From: an uncultured Coprococcus sp. | GTDB lineage: Bacteria > Bacillota > Clostridia > Lachnospirales > Lachnospiraceae | Length of the DNA stretch: 64,000 bases | Assembly (NCBI GenBank): GCA_947626675.1 | Contig: CANQTC010000002.1 | Coordinates: forward strand, 1 to 64,000 | Direction: 5' to 3' | In this document: positions 37,623 to 55,649 of the stretch, in pieces | Layout of the letters: the number at the start of each line of letters is the position of its first letter | Numbering within the stretch: position 1 is the stretch's first letter | Translations under genes and position numbers: made by a program | Notes under the pieces: model-generated | Databases searched by the model: none | Told to the model about the DNA's origin: nothing | The model's input: the letters and a program-made list of their open reading frames with translations, nothing else

Positions 37623-38242
37623 TATGCGTACACCTCCTCTATTGCTGCAACAGCATCCTTTGTAAGAACAAGCTTCTCATACTTGAGAATATCGTAAACA
37701 TTCAGTGTGTTTACTAATGTTGTCTTAACTGTAGGAATGTTGTTTGCCGAAAGAACAACATTATTGTTCTTATCCTTTGTTACGATAAGTGACTTAGGAG
37801 CTGAAAGCTTTGCAAGAATCTTTGCAAATACGCTTGTCTTAATCTCCTCCATCTCTAACTTATCAACAACAACAAGCTTATCTTCAGCAAGCTTTGTTGA
37901 AAGCGCAGACTTCATAGCGAGCTGCTTTTCCTTCTTATTCATCTTAACTGAATAATCTCTTGGCTTTGGTGCAAATACAACACCACCACCTGTCCACTGC
38001 GGAGACCTTGTTGAACCCTGTCTTGCATGACCGGTACCCTTCTGTCTCCACGGCTTTCTTCCGCCGCCTGAAACTTCAGAACGTGTCTTTGCGCTCTGTG
38101 TTCCCTGACGTCTGTTGGCCAACTGACCAACAACAGCCAAATGCATTACATGCTCATTTATTTCTACACCGAACACTGAATCATTGAGTTCTAATGTCTC
38201 AACTTCATTTCCTTCGATGTCATAAACCTTAACTGATGCCAT
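37622..38242 (-). CDS. rplD: 50S ribosomal protein L4
   Basis: A 206-residue L4; the long loop [19 protein letters not shown] reaches into the exit tunnel. In E. coli and related bacteria L4 also represses the S10 operon by acting on its leader. The attenuator-like structure found before rpsJ here makes a similar loop possible. Confidence 0.97.
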   Translation of the reverse strand: MASVKVYDIEGNEVETLELNDSVFGVEINEHVMHLAVVGQLANRRQGTQSAKTRSEVSGGGRKPWRQKGTGHARQGSTRSPQWTGGGVVFAPKPRDYSVKMNKKEKQLAMKSALSTKLAEDKLVVVDKLEMEEIKTSVFAKILAKLSAPKSLIVTKDKNNNVVLSANNIPTVKTTLVNTLNVYDILKYEKLVLTKDAVAAIEEVYA

Positions 38243-38265
38243 TTCTGTATCTCCTTTCCAAAGCC

Positions 38266-38949
38266 CTATTTACCGGACTTTACTGTTTCCTTAAGCATAA
38301 CCAATGATTTCTTTGGTCCCGGAACTGCACCCTTAACCAAAATAACATCATTTTCAACATCTATTTTAACAATCTCAAGGTTCTGGATTGTAACTCTTAC
38401 GTTACCCATATGTCCAGGCATCTTCTTACCTTTGAATACTCTGCCCGGGGTTGTTGCAGAACCATTTGAACCTGCATGTCTGTGGTACTTGGAACCATGT
38501 GCTGAAGGACCTGACTTTAAACCATGTCTCTTAAGACCGCCTGCATAGCCCTTACCTTTTGACTTTGCAGTTACGTCAACCTTATCGCCTGCAGCAAAGA
38601 TGTCTGCCTTAATCTCAGCACCCAGCTCGTACGCTGAACTGTTCTCAAGTCTGAACTCTCTGTAAAAAGACTTCGGTGTTGTTCCCGCTTTCTTTGCATG
38701 TCCTGTTTCTGCCTTACCAGCACCATGAGGATTTCTGATAACTTTCTTTCCCGAAACATCCTTTGTTGTAATTCTTTCTTTCTTTTCGCCAAATCCTACC
38801 TGAATTGCTTCGTAACCGTCATTTTCAACTGTTTTAACCTGGGTTACAACGCATGGACCGGCCTGTAATACTGTAACAGGTGTTAATACACCGTTTTCGT
38901 CGAAAATCTGTGTCATTCCGACTTTTGTTGCTAAAATAGCCTTTTTCAT
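38266..38949 (-). CDS. rplC: 50S ribosomal protein L3
   Basis: A 227-residue L3 starting [20 protein letters not shown], with the conserved [11 protein letters not shown] region ([19 protein letters not shown]). Together with L24 it initiates 50S assembly. At 227 residues it is slightly longer than typical because of an extra stretch in the middle. The 125-base gap to rpsJ holds no gene. Confidence 0.96.
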   Translation of the reverse strand: MKKAILATKVGMTQIFDENGVLTPVTVLQAGPCVVTQVKTVENDGYEAIQVGFGEKKERITTKDVSGKKVIRNPHGAGKAETGHAKKAGTTPKSFYREFRLENSSAYELGAEIKADIFAAGDKVDVTAKSKGKGYAGGLKRHGLKSGPSAHGSKYHRHAGSNGSATTPGRVFKGKKMPGHMGNVRVTIQNLEIVKIDVENDVILVKGAVPGPKKSLVMLKETVKSGK

Positions 38950-39074
38950 TTTTCTTCCTCCTAATTAATTCACAGCGGATTGCTTCTGCAATCATACTAA
39001 ATTACATCCGAAGATGCATTAGGTACTGTTCTTTGAATCATGTTGTGATTTGTTTTAAATTAGTTCACTTCTAA

Positions 39075-39386
39075 TTATTTCATCTTAACGTCGATGTAGA
39101 CACCAGCAGATAAGTCAATCTTCTGTAATGCATCAATGGTCTTCTGTGTTGGTGCAATTACATCGATTAATCTCTTATGAGTTCTCTGCTCGAACTGTTC
39201 TCTTGAATCTTTGTACTTATGAACAGCTCTTAAGATTGTGATTTTTTCTACCTTTGTCGGCATTGGAACCGGACCGCTGACCTTAGCGCCTGTCTTCTTC
39301 ACTGTATCGATAATCTGTCCTGCAGCCTGGTCGATAAGCTTGTGGTCGTATGCCTTAAGTGTAATTCTCATAATCTGATTTGCCAT
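39075..39386 (-). CDS. rpsJ: 30S ribosomal protein S10
   Basis: A 103-residue S10 ([40 protein letters not shown]). Besides its place in the 30S head it pairs with NusB in transcription antitermination. It is the first gene of the S10 operon. The ORF track extends it 59 codons into the leader; the ATG at 39386 has GGAGG 11 bases upstream. Confidence 0.96.
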   Translation of the reverse strand: MANQIMRITLKAYDHKLIDQAAGQIIDTVKKTGAKVSGPVPMPTKVEKITILRAVHKYKDSREQFEQRTHKRLIDVIAPTQKTIDALQKIDLSAGVYIDVKMK

Positions 39387-39426
39387 AAAAAAAGCCGCCT
39401 CCTTTTCGCACTGAATCTTAGTACAA

Positions 39427-39530
39427 CAAGTGGTGACTGCACACTCTCCCGTGCGTTTCCTATTTGTATTTAAGAAAAAAGCACGTCGTTTCTGCTCTTT
39501 GGAGCAGACAGTTTTTTGTGCAGTGACTTG
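39427..39530 (-). promoter_or_regulatory. Attenuator-like leader of the S10 operon
   Basis: On the minus strand a terminator is formed by GCAC and TCTGCTC paired with GAGCAGA and GTGC, followed by six T (39475-39521). The same GCAC is part of CAAGTCACTGCAC (39518-39530), which can instead pair with GTGCAGTCACCACTTG (39427-39442) downstream. The two pairings use the same bases, so only one can form: terminate or read through. The leader is about 235 bases long and has a further hairpin near its 5' end (CTGTATC/GATACAG). Confidence 0.6.
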
Positions 39531-39627
39531 CCGCCAGTTATTTTTAATTGACATTCGCTCCACGAAAAACCTGTATCCTATGATACAGCAACCTCCGTTT
39601 CATCGCTATCATGTCACAGCACGTTTG

Positions 39628-39656
39628 ATTATATACCAGTATTTTCTGTATTGCAA
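39628..39656 (-). promoter_or_regulatory. S10 operon promoter
   Basis: On the minus strand TTGCAA is followed after 17 bases by a perfect TATAAT. The start would fall near 39620 and the transcript would run through the whole S10-spc-alpha cluster. Confidence 0.75.
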
Positions 39657-39690
39657 GCTTTTTTTCAAAGTATTTTTTCTTTATTTCCGC

Positions 39691-40269
39691 TCACTCAATC
39701 CCATCCGCGATAACGCATCTCACGCCATACCGCATCTTGCCTGTGTAGTTACAGGTGAAGAGCGTCATATCCCAGTTATGGTTGTTTTCCAGCATTGAGC
39801 CTACATCATATCCGTCTATATATTCGGTATCCACAACAACCAGCCTGGTTACTTTTCCTGTTACATCCGTATAATACACTTCATCGCCATCATAGACCTC
39901 GGACAATTCTCCGAAAAAGCCGCTCATATTATGACCGCATATAATCATATTCTTACTTTCGAGATTTCCTCTGTAACGGCAGAGGCTCTCTTTCATCAGT
40001 TCATAAGACCAGTCCCTCGAAATAGGAAGCTTAACATTTATCTTCGGAATCTCAAGAATACCAATATAATCATCGTCGCCTATCCTGATGCTTCCGCCTT
40101 TTATACTGTCCGTATGCTCTTCCATAATCTGTTCAAGTTCTGTCCGTATCGTTTCAGCGCCTTCATTACCACGCTTCTCCATTATTCTGTTATAAGCACC
40201 GAGAGCGGCTGATACAATTATCAAAACCGCTCCCGCAATCATCAATATTTTACTACGAAGTCTTTTCAT
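39691..40269 (-). CDS. Sortase (class uncertain)
   Basis: A 192-residue membrane-anchored cysteine transpeptidase. After an N-terminal helix it has the sortase core with catalytic His (IICGHNMSG), Cys (TLFTCNYTG) and Arg (YGVRC). It lacks the C-terminal membrane segment of class C enzymes. It may anchor finished pili or the minor pilin to the wall. The ATG at 40269 with AAAGGA upstream overlaps the pilin gene by 17 bases, so it is coupled to it. It is the last gene of the pilus operon. Confidence 0.85.
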   Translation of the reverse strand: MKRLRSKILMIAGAVLIIVSAALGAYNRIMEKRGNEGAETIRTELEQIMEEHTDSIKGGSIRIGDDDYIGILEIPKINVKLPISRDWSYELMKESLCRYRGNLESKNMIICGHNMSGFFGELSEVYDGDEVYYTDVTGKVTRLVVVDTEYIDGYDVGSMLENNHNWDMTLFTCNYTGKMRYGVRCVIADGIE

Positions 40270-40957
40270 ACATTTTTCCTTTTCGGCGATAATCCGCATA
40301 GCCAAGTACAAGCAATGTTACACCACTGATAAATAGTATAAGAACCGGAAGTCTCTGCACACCCGTCTGCGGAAGTTTTGGTCCTACCGGTGTGTCCGGC
40401 GGATTATCCGGTGGATTGTCCGGCGGATTGTCCGGTGTATTACTCGCCTTTGCCTTCGGATATGCAATAACGTCATACTGAGCATATACGCCGTCACACA
40501 AAGGTGCTTCAATAATAAAAGGATTCACCGTATATTTATCAGAAGCTTCTGTTACAACCAGATAGATTCCATAGTCAACCTCACCAAAATCTGCAATTCC
40601 CTCACTATCAGATTTCAACGTCTTTACTGCTGAAATTTTGTGTTTTGTTATATACTCAAAAAGTTTGTTTGAGTTATCCAGTGTTGCAGTCTTTTTAAAT
40701 GTAGAAAAATCAAGGCGGTCAACCATCTCTGCAAACTCCGGAACCGCCTTATACTCGCGTTCCTTATAATTTGTAAAAGAAGCAATCTTGTATAATGAAA
40801 CTTCCCTGTTCTCTATAGACATTTTATCCTTCAGCTCTGAAAGAACAACACGAATGGTCGCATTTTTGTCATCAGCCTTTACCGGAATTTGAAATGTTCC
40901 AAGTACCATGATAAACACCGTCAGGATACTGAAATATTTTATTAATAGTTTCTTCAC
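40253..40957 (-). CDS. Minor pilin / LPXTG anchor protein
   Basis: A 234-residue secreted protein: signal peptide (about 1-28), one immunoglobulin-like or FctA-type domain (about 30-170), a proline-rich spacer of DNPP repeats, and the sorting signal LPQTG with a hydrophobic helix and a basic tail. It lies between two sortase genes. A Pro-rich stalk before LPXTG is typical of the basal pilin that fixes the fibre to peptidoglycan. The function is inferred from that likeness and from operon position. Confidence 0.8.
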   Translation of the reverse strand: MKKLLIKYFSILTVFIMVLGTFQIPVKADDKNATIRVVLSELKDKMSIENREVSLYKIASFTNYKEREYKAVPEFAEMVDRLDFSTFKKTATLDNSNKLFEYITKHKISAVKTLKSDSEGIADFGEVDYGIYLVVTEASDKYTVNPFIIEAPLCDGVYAQYDVIAYPKAKASNTPDNPPDNPPDNPPDTPVGPKLPQTGVQRLPVLILFISGVTLLVLGYADYRRKGKMYEKTS

Positions 40958-40981
40958 GAATTTTCACCCTCCTTTCATTAT

Positions 40982-41860
40982 CTATCTGTACTTATCCATA
41001 ATTTCATTTCTTCTTATACGTTCCTGTCTGCTTAAGCTTCTGCCGCGATATCTTGTTGCATAGTAAAGAATCAATACCATCGTCATCGCCCACAGGATAA
41101 TTCCTATTGTGATTGCTGCATACGCCGGATTGATTTTCCTTGCATCGGCATAAATAATTTCTTTCTGCCTTTCCGCATCAATCCTTCTTCCATGAATCAA
41201 AAGCCTGTGCGTATTAATTCCATATGGCGTACAGGTGATGAGCGTTACCAAATCCTCGCCATCTTCTATATGAAGCTTATCAAGCTCCACCGGTTCAACA
41301 ATCTCTATCTGGTATACTTCATAGACAAGAACCTCATCCAGCACATGTATTTCAAAATAATCCCCTTTGACAAGTTGGTCAAGGTCATTAAACAATCTTG
41401 CAGTAGGAAGCCCCCTGTGGCCAAGCAGCAATGCGTGTGTATTTTCACCGCCTATTGGAAAACTGGAATTTTCAGCGTGTCCAACAGCCACCTGAAGTAC
41501 ATCCGCCTCTGTTCCATGATAAATCGGAAGTTCCTGATTGATAATCGGAATGTCAATATACCCAATCACACCATCCCCGGCAATGTTCAGAATATCGTTA
41601 TACACATCTGATGCCGATTCATTCGCGGCAATATTCGCTCCGCCATTATAGAGTTGTTCATTATAAGCCCGCGCTGCCGCCTTAAGCTGTTCAAGATTCT
41701 GCGATGTACTGACAATATCTTTATAATTGCTTACAACTCTTGACTGTAGTCTTGAATTATACCAGTCGCTAATCGCCGGATAAGAAACAACGGCAGTACC
41801 GACAAGGAATATTATAAGCATTATTAAATTAAAGCCGTTTTTTTTAAGAAACTTTCTCAT
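40982..41860 (-). CDS. Class C sortase (pilin polymerase)
   Basis: A 292-residue enzyme with membrane helices at both ends, the class C mark. The core has His in LLLGHRGLP, Cys in TLITCTPYG and Arg in NTHRLLIHGRR. It joins pilins by isopeptide bonds between the LPXTG threonine and a pilin lysine. A lid segment (about 75-95) precedes the core. It sits within the pilus operon between the signal peptidase and minor pilin. Confidence 0.92.
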   Translation of the reverse strand: MRKFLKKNGFNLIMLIIFLVGTAVVSYPAISDWYNSRLQSRVVSNYKDIVSTSQNLEQLKAAARAYNEQLYNGGANIAANESASDVYNDILNIAGDGVIGYIDIPIINQELPIYHGTEADVLQVAVGHAENSSFPIGGENTHALLLGHRGLPTARLFNDLDQLVKGDYFEIHVLDEVLVYEVYQIEIVEPVELDKLHIEDGEDLVTLITCTPYGINTHRLLIHGRRIDAERQKEIIYADARKINPAYAAITIGIILWAMTMVLILYYATRYRGRSLSRQERIRRNEIMDKYR

Positions 41861-41942
41861 AAAACCAATACCACCAAGCTAAGTAAATCTTTTCATCTCT
41901 CAACTGACACATAATAATCCGCCGCCGTCTTACACCCGCATC

Positions 41943-42524
41943 TTATTTATTTGTCAGGAATGATAATTTATTCAATGGATATATCCTAAGAGAGACTTTT
42001 CCAATAACATCCTCCTGCTTGACACAGCCAATCTGGTCTGAACGGCTGTCCACAGATGTACTTCTGTGGTCTCCTAAGACAAACCAGCAATCTTCAGGCA
42101 CCTGATAAGGGAATTTCAGGTCGCATATCCCCTGTCCCTTATCAACTGCATACGGCTCATCTACAAGCTCATTGTTCACATAAACATTGCCCTTATCATC
42201 CATATAAACCATATCTCCGGAACCTGCAATGGCACGTTTTATCAGAATCTTATTATTGTAATAAAAAGCAATCATTTCACCTGTTTTAAAATTGTCAGTC
42301 TTACGCACAACAACAATCTCATCTTCATAAAGCGTCGGCGTCATGCTCGTTCCCGTAACCCTAAGTATCGGTATCCAAATCACTGCAAGCAGAACTGAAA
42401 TCGATACTACAAATACGAGTGATACAATCGTTATCCGAATTGCTTTCATATATCTCGAAAGTGTATCGCGCCTCGCAAGCTCCCTTTCCAACTGTTTCAG
42501 CGTCGGTCTGTCTTTCCTAGTCAT
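41943..42524 (-). CDS. Signal peptidase I of the pilus operon
   Basis: About 193 residues with one N-terminal membrane helix, the catalytic Ser in GTSMTPTL and Lys in ILIKRAIAG, and a GDHRSTSVDSR box. It removes signal peptides from exported proteins and, being inside the pilus operon, probably serves the pilins. The ATG at 42524 is nine bases from GGAGG and is preferred over earlier ones. Its start region overlaps the end of the preceding small gene. Confidence 0.88.
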   Translation of the reverse strand: MTRKDRPTLKQLERELARRDTLSRYMKAIRITIVSLVFVVSISVLLAVIWIPILRVTGTSMTPTLYEDEIVVVRKTDNFKTGEMIAFYYNNKILIKRAIAGSGDMVYMDDKGNVYVNNELVDEPYAVDKGQGICDLKFPYQVPEDCWFVLGDHRSTSVDSRSDQIGCVKQEDVIGKVSLRIYPLNKLSFLTNK

Positions 42525-42702
42525 TCCTCTCATCCTCCGCAAGAATACTTTCTAACAATTTATCTATATCATCCGCTTCAGATGTTGATACCGACTCCTT
42601 TTTCTCAAGCCTTTTCTTCAGTTCTAAAATCTCTTCTTCCTGATCCCTTATGATCCAAAGCAGCTCAGTTTTCTTAAGTCTGCGAAGTTCCTTATCAGTC
42701 AT
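42517..42702 (-). CDS. Small coiled-coil protein of the pilus operon
   Basis: A 61-residue, highly charged, mostly helical protein (RRLKKTELLWIIRDQEEEI, then KKRLEKKE) with no signal peptide. It is placed between the major pilin and the signal peptidase and overlaps the latter, so it is clearly part of the operon. I do not recognise a family. It may be a cytoplasmic helper or a membrane-side adaptor. Confidence 0.6.
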   Translation of the reverse strand: MTDKELRRLKKTELLWIIRDQEEEILELKKRLEKKESVSTSEADDIDKLLESILAEDERND

Positions 42703-42723
42703 AATGAATTCCTTCTATTCCTT

Positions 42724-44496
42724 CTATCTCTCTTTTCTTTTCGCAATTGTGCGGACCATAAAACCAATTACTGCAGCAAGCATCAGAATTGCACCAAATG
42801 CATAGAACAGTTTTGTACCCATACCACCTGTGCTTGGAAGTTTTGAACCTGCTTTATTCTCAACCTTTACCGCAATACCTGAACCATCTTCTAATGGTGT
42901 TGCAGCAATTGTTGTACTATCCGCTATACCACCGCCTGATATCGAACCGGTAACAGCCGGTGCTGTCGCACCTGTTAAATCCGTTACGCTTTCTGTTGCA
43001 ACAATCGTAACATTGATTGGCTTTTCAAGGTCATTAAATCCGTCAGGAGCTTTTGTCTCAACTAAAGTATAAGTTCCCGCATCCAGTCCATCAATATGTA
43101 TCATTCCATCTGTACCGGATTTTAATTTTGTTTGCGCTCCGGTTGTACCAGTCGTTGCAACTTTGTAAACACCGTTCGTAAGCGTTACGTTCAGTTTAAC
43201 ATTCTCAGCTTTTGGTCCATTTGTACCCTTCAGCGCTGTAAAGGTACCTGTATAGATTTCAAACTCAGCGCCGCTAAGCGGAGTTTCTGTCTTCTCAGCG
43301 CCTTTTTCATAGTACTTCTCTACATCCAATCGGAATGTATAAACATATACTTTTTTCTCAACCGTTTCACCTGTAGAATTTGTATATGGGTCATTGCTAA
43401 AGATAATCTTTGCTGTATTCGGGTTATTTGCCGGTGCAATTACTGCATCATTATTTACAATTGCAGAATATTCAAAATAAATCGGTGTATTTTTCTCAAT
43501 CTTGTATGTTTCCATAGCCGTCTTAATGTTTGCAAATGTTACCGTAATTGATGTTGCACCAGTTGCGTTATCTTTCGATGACGCTGCACTGTAGTTAGCC
43601 GCAGGCATTTCTGTTTTTACAGGAATCGCTAAGTCTTTTCCATCAGCATCTTTTGTCACAAAATAGTACACTTTCAAAGTATCTGCCTGATAGGTAAGCC
43701 CTTTACTAAGGGTATCTGCCATTTCCAGTTTATAAGTTGTATAACCTGTTACGTCAGGCGTACAGGATGCAACGCGGAAATCTACAATATCACCAATCTG
43801 ACTTGTTGTTTGGTTTGCCAGTGTTTCATTTACAGTATCTTTATTTAATACAATCTTTTTATCAATTGTTGGCGCGCCAACCTTAATATCGATTGTAACT
43901 TTATATGTCTGGCTCGCTGTATCATATGCAGTCGTATCAAGTGCGCATGCCGTTATTACATCCGCTTTCGATGTTGCTCCGTCATTCGCTGTTGAAACGC
44001 CATATACCAGATAGTAACCAATCGGAAGATTCTCAACAGAAACGCTTTCCTGTCCTGCTGCAACTACTGCGTCTGTACCGGCAATATTATTTGCTTTTGC
44101 ATAATCATATACTGCTTTTGCAAACTTCTGCAGATTTTCTGCAGACAGACCGTTGATAAAAGAGTTGATACCGCTTTGTAATGTTAAATCTGCAGTTGTT
44201 GAAAAAGCGCCCGTAAATTGAGTACTTGTAAAAAAGTCTTTAAAATCGTTACTCAGGTGATATGCATATGCATCCGGTGCAGCATCACCGCCATTTGTTG
44301 CATCCATAAATCTATACAGGGTAAATGTCTTTCCTGAAATGGATACATGCGTGGTATCCTTATCATTACTAATCGTAATGGTACCTGTTTTCGCATCATC
44401 AGCTCCGGCAGCAAATACGCTTATGCTCATACACATGATTAATGCCACCAATGTGATTAATGAAGTTATCATTCTTTTCAATCTTATTTTCTTCAT
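42724..44496 (-). CDS. Major (backbone) pilin, LPXTG type
   Basis: A 590-residue secreted protein: signal peptide ending SVFAAG, several immunoglobulin-like domains with isopeptide-forming features, an E-box-like segment in a SpaA-type domain (GTYTLVETKAPDGF), and the sorting signal LPSTGG, hydrophobic helix and KRKER. Size, layout and its place beside a class C sortase fit the shaft pilin. A strong hairpin sits between the giant gene and this one and could adjust their relative expression. The start at 44496 gives a proper signal peptide. Confidence 0.9.
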   Translation of the reverse strand: MKKIRLKRMITSLITLVALIMCMSISVFAAGADDAKTGTITISNDKDTTHVSISGKTFTLYRFMDATNGGDAAPDAYAYHLSNDFKDFFTSTQFTGAFSTTADLTLQSGINSFINGLSAENLQKFAKAVYDYAKANNIAGTDAVVAAGQESVSVENLPIGYYLVYGVSTANDGATSKADVITACALDTTAYDTASQTYKVTIDIKVGAPTIDKKIVLNKDTVNETLANQTTSQIGDIVDFRVASCTPDVTGYTTYKLEMADTLSKGLTYQADTLKVYYFVTKDADGKDLAIPVKTEMPAANYSAASSKDNATGATSITVTFANIKTAMETYKIEKNTPIYFEYSAIVNNDAVIAPANNPNTAKIIFSNDPYTNSTGETVEKKVYVYTFRLDVEKYYEKGAEKTETPLSGAEFEIYTGTFTALKGTNGPKAENVKLNVTLTNGVYKVATTGTTGAQTKLKSGTDGMIHIDGLDAGTYTLVETKAPDGFNDLEKPINVTIVATESVTDLTGATAPAVTGSISGGGIADSTTIAATPLEDGSGIAVKVENKAGSKLPSTGGMGTKLFYAFGAILMLAAVIGFMVRTIAKRKER

Positions 44497-44528
44497 AATT
44501 TTTTCTTCCTTTCTTTTTTGATTTCGGC

Positions 44529-44570
44529 GGCTGCGAAGTCTTAGCATTTCTAATCCGTTTCTTCACAGCC
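44529..44570 (-). other. Hairpin between giant adhesin and major pilin genes
   Basis: On the minus strand GGCTGTGAAG pairs with CTTCGCAGCC (ten pairs, one a wobble) across a 22-base loop. No T run follows. It may protect or process the message so that the shaft pilin is made in larger amount than the tip adhesin. Confidence 0.5.
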
Positions 44571-44601
44571 TGCCATGATTATCATATTCTCTTTTCTGAT
44601 T

Positions 44602-53994
<9,393 letters not shown>

Positions 53995-54087
53995 AGCGTA
54001 TATACCTCCCATGTTAATATTTTTTTATAAGTATTTTTATTTTATAAGATACGAATTTAACCATTCGTCATTTTATACAGTTATCTA

Positions 54088-54116
54088 ATTATAAATTATT
54101 AATAATTCATAGTCAA
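54088..54116 (-). promoter_or_regulatory. Promoter of the pilus operon
   Basis: On the minus strand TTGACT is followed after exactly 17 bases by TATAAT. The start point lies about 90 bases before the adhesin start codon, leaving an AT-rich leader. Confidence 0.75.
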
Positions 54117-54140
54117 TAGTCAAAGTCAAATCAAAGTCAA
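54111..54140 (-). repeat. Four TTGACT boxes at and above the pilus promoter
   Basis: TTGACT (AGTCAA on the plus strand) occurs at 54111, 54118, 54124 and 54135; the first is the -35 box itself. Clustered direct repeats running up from a -35 box suggest binding of an activator in tandem, or alternative -35 boxes. Confidence 0.5.
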
Positions 54141-54182
54141 GTTCCATTTTTCCCCTGCGTAATCAGAACGGCACTATAGCTA

Positions 54183-55559
54183 CTATAACTTTTCAAGCAT
54201 GACAACCGTTTCAATATGTGTTGAATGGCAGAACTGGTCTATCATTGCTGCTTTTTTTATACAATATCCGCTTTTACTGAGTACCTTTATATCTCTTGCA
54301 AGTGTCGCAGGCTCACAGCTCACATAAACGATACGTCCGGGCGCCATTCTGACAAGTGTATCCAGCAGCACTTCATCACAACCTTTTCTCGGCGGGTCTA
54401 CTACTACCACATCCGCATGCGCTGCTTCTCCATCTTCTTTGTAAACAGCCGGAACGATTTCTTCCGCCCTCCCCGTATAGAACGTCACATTTTTCGCACC
54501 GTTTATTTCTGCATTTTTCCGGGCATCTGCTACAGCCTGCGGAACAATCTCTACACCATATACCTGCTTTGCTTTTTGTGAAAGGAACAAGGATATCGTT
54601 CCGATTCCGCAGTACATATCCCATACGACCTCACCGCCGCTAAGCTCTGCATACGAAAGCGCTTTCTCGTACAAGACTTTCGTCTGGACAGGATTTACCT
54701 GATAAAACGATAATGGTGATATGCGGTATCTTATGCTTCCTATATAATCTGTTATATAGTCCTGTCCCCATATCGTCACGCATTTATCTCCTAAAATTCT
54801 GTTTGTCTTTTCTTTATTTATATTGATACAGATGGATTTCATTCCATCTATCCGTACAAGTTTTTCCGTCAATTTCTCGATATCGGGAATTTTTTCACCA
54901 TTGATAACAAGACATACCATAATGTCATCTGTAGCAAATCCCACTCGTATCAGCAGATGACGCATCAGTCCTTTTCCTGTTTTTTCATCATAGGTACTGA
55001 TGTGATGTTGTTCTATGAAAGTTCTTACGGCTCTGACAATCTCATCATTGACCGATGCGCCTATCGCGCAGCTGTCTGTATCAATAATCGTATGTGTCCT
55101 GCCCGCATAAAAGCCGATAACAACATTTCCATCTTTATCTCTTCCTATCGGAAACTGTGCTTTATTCCTGTAATTGTATGGATGCGTCATTCCATATGGC
55201 GGTTTTTCCATAATCTTTTCAGGTTCGGCGATTCCGCCTATCCGTTTTAAACAGTTTGCAACCTTATTCCATTTATATTCTAATTGCTTTTCATAACTTA
55301 TGTGCTGCATCGTGCAGCCGCCGCATCTTCTTGCATTATCACATACCGGCGCTACTCTGTAAGGCGACGGACTGAGCAGCTCCACCAGTCTGCCATAAGC
55401 GATGTTCTTTTTCAGCTTGATTATCTTCACAACTGCTCTGTCTCCCATAACCGTATCTTTGACAAATACGGTCATGCCTTCTATATGGCCGATGCCTTCT
55501 CCGTCATTTCCCATATCTTCTATCAGGATTTCGTAGTCATTGTTTTTCGTGATTTCCAT
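54183..55559 (-). CDS. 23S rRNA m5U methyltransferase (RlmD/RlmCD type)
   Basis: A 458-residue enzyme that uses AdoMet to make 5-methyluridine in 23S rRNA. An N-terminal TRAM domain (about 1-60) binds RNA. Four Cys (CDNARRCGGC and a later DTDSCAIG) hold a 4Fe-4S cluster. The methyltransferase part has WDMYCGIGTISLFL, VVDPPRKGCD and the catalytic Cys in YVSCEPATLARD. In Firmicutes one enzyme of this kind often modifies both U747 and U1939, so RlmCD is as likely as RlmD. Confidence 0.9.
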   Translation of the reverse strand: MEITKNNDYEILIEDMGNDGEGIGHIEGMTVFVKDTVMGDRAVVKIIKLKKNIAYGRLVELLSPSPYRVAPVCDNARRCGGCTMQHISYEKQLEYKWNKVANCLKRIGGIAEPEKIMEKPPYGMTHPYNYRNKAQFPIGRDKDGNVVIGFYAGRTHTIIDTDSCAIGASVNDEIVRAVRTFIEQHHISTYDEKTGKGLMRHLLIRVGFATDDIMVCLVINGEKIPDIEKLTEKLVRIDGMKSICININKEKTNRILGDKCVTIWGQDYITDYIGSIRYRISPLSFYQVNPVQTKVLYEKALSYAELSGGEVVWDMYCGIGTISLFLSQKAKQVYGVEIVPQAVADARKNAEINGAKNVTFYTGRAEEIVPAVYKEDGEAAHADVVVVDPPRKGCDEVLLDTLVRMAPGRIVYVSCEPATLARDIKVLSKSGYCIKKAAMIDQFCHSTHIETVVMLEKL

Positions 55560-55649
55560 ATTGATTACGCTATGCCTTCCGTACTTTTTTCACATTTTTC
55601 TATTCTTATTTTCTTTCAGGGTTATCTTTATTTATCTGACTTCCTTTAT

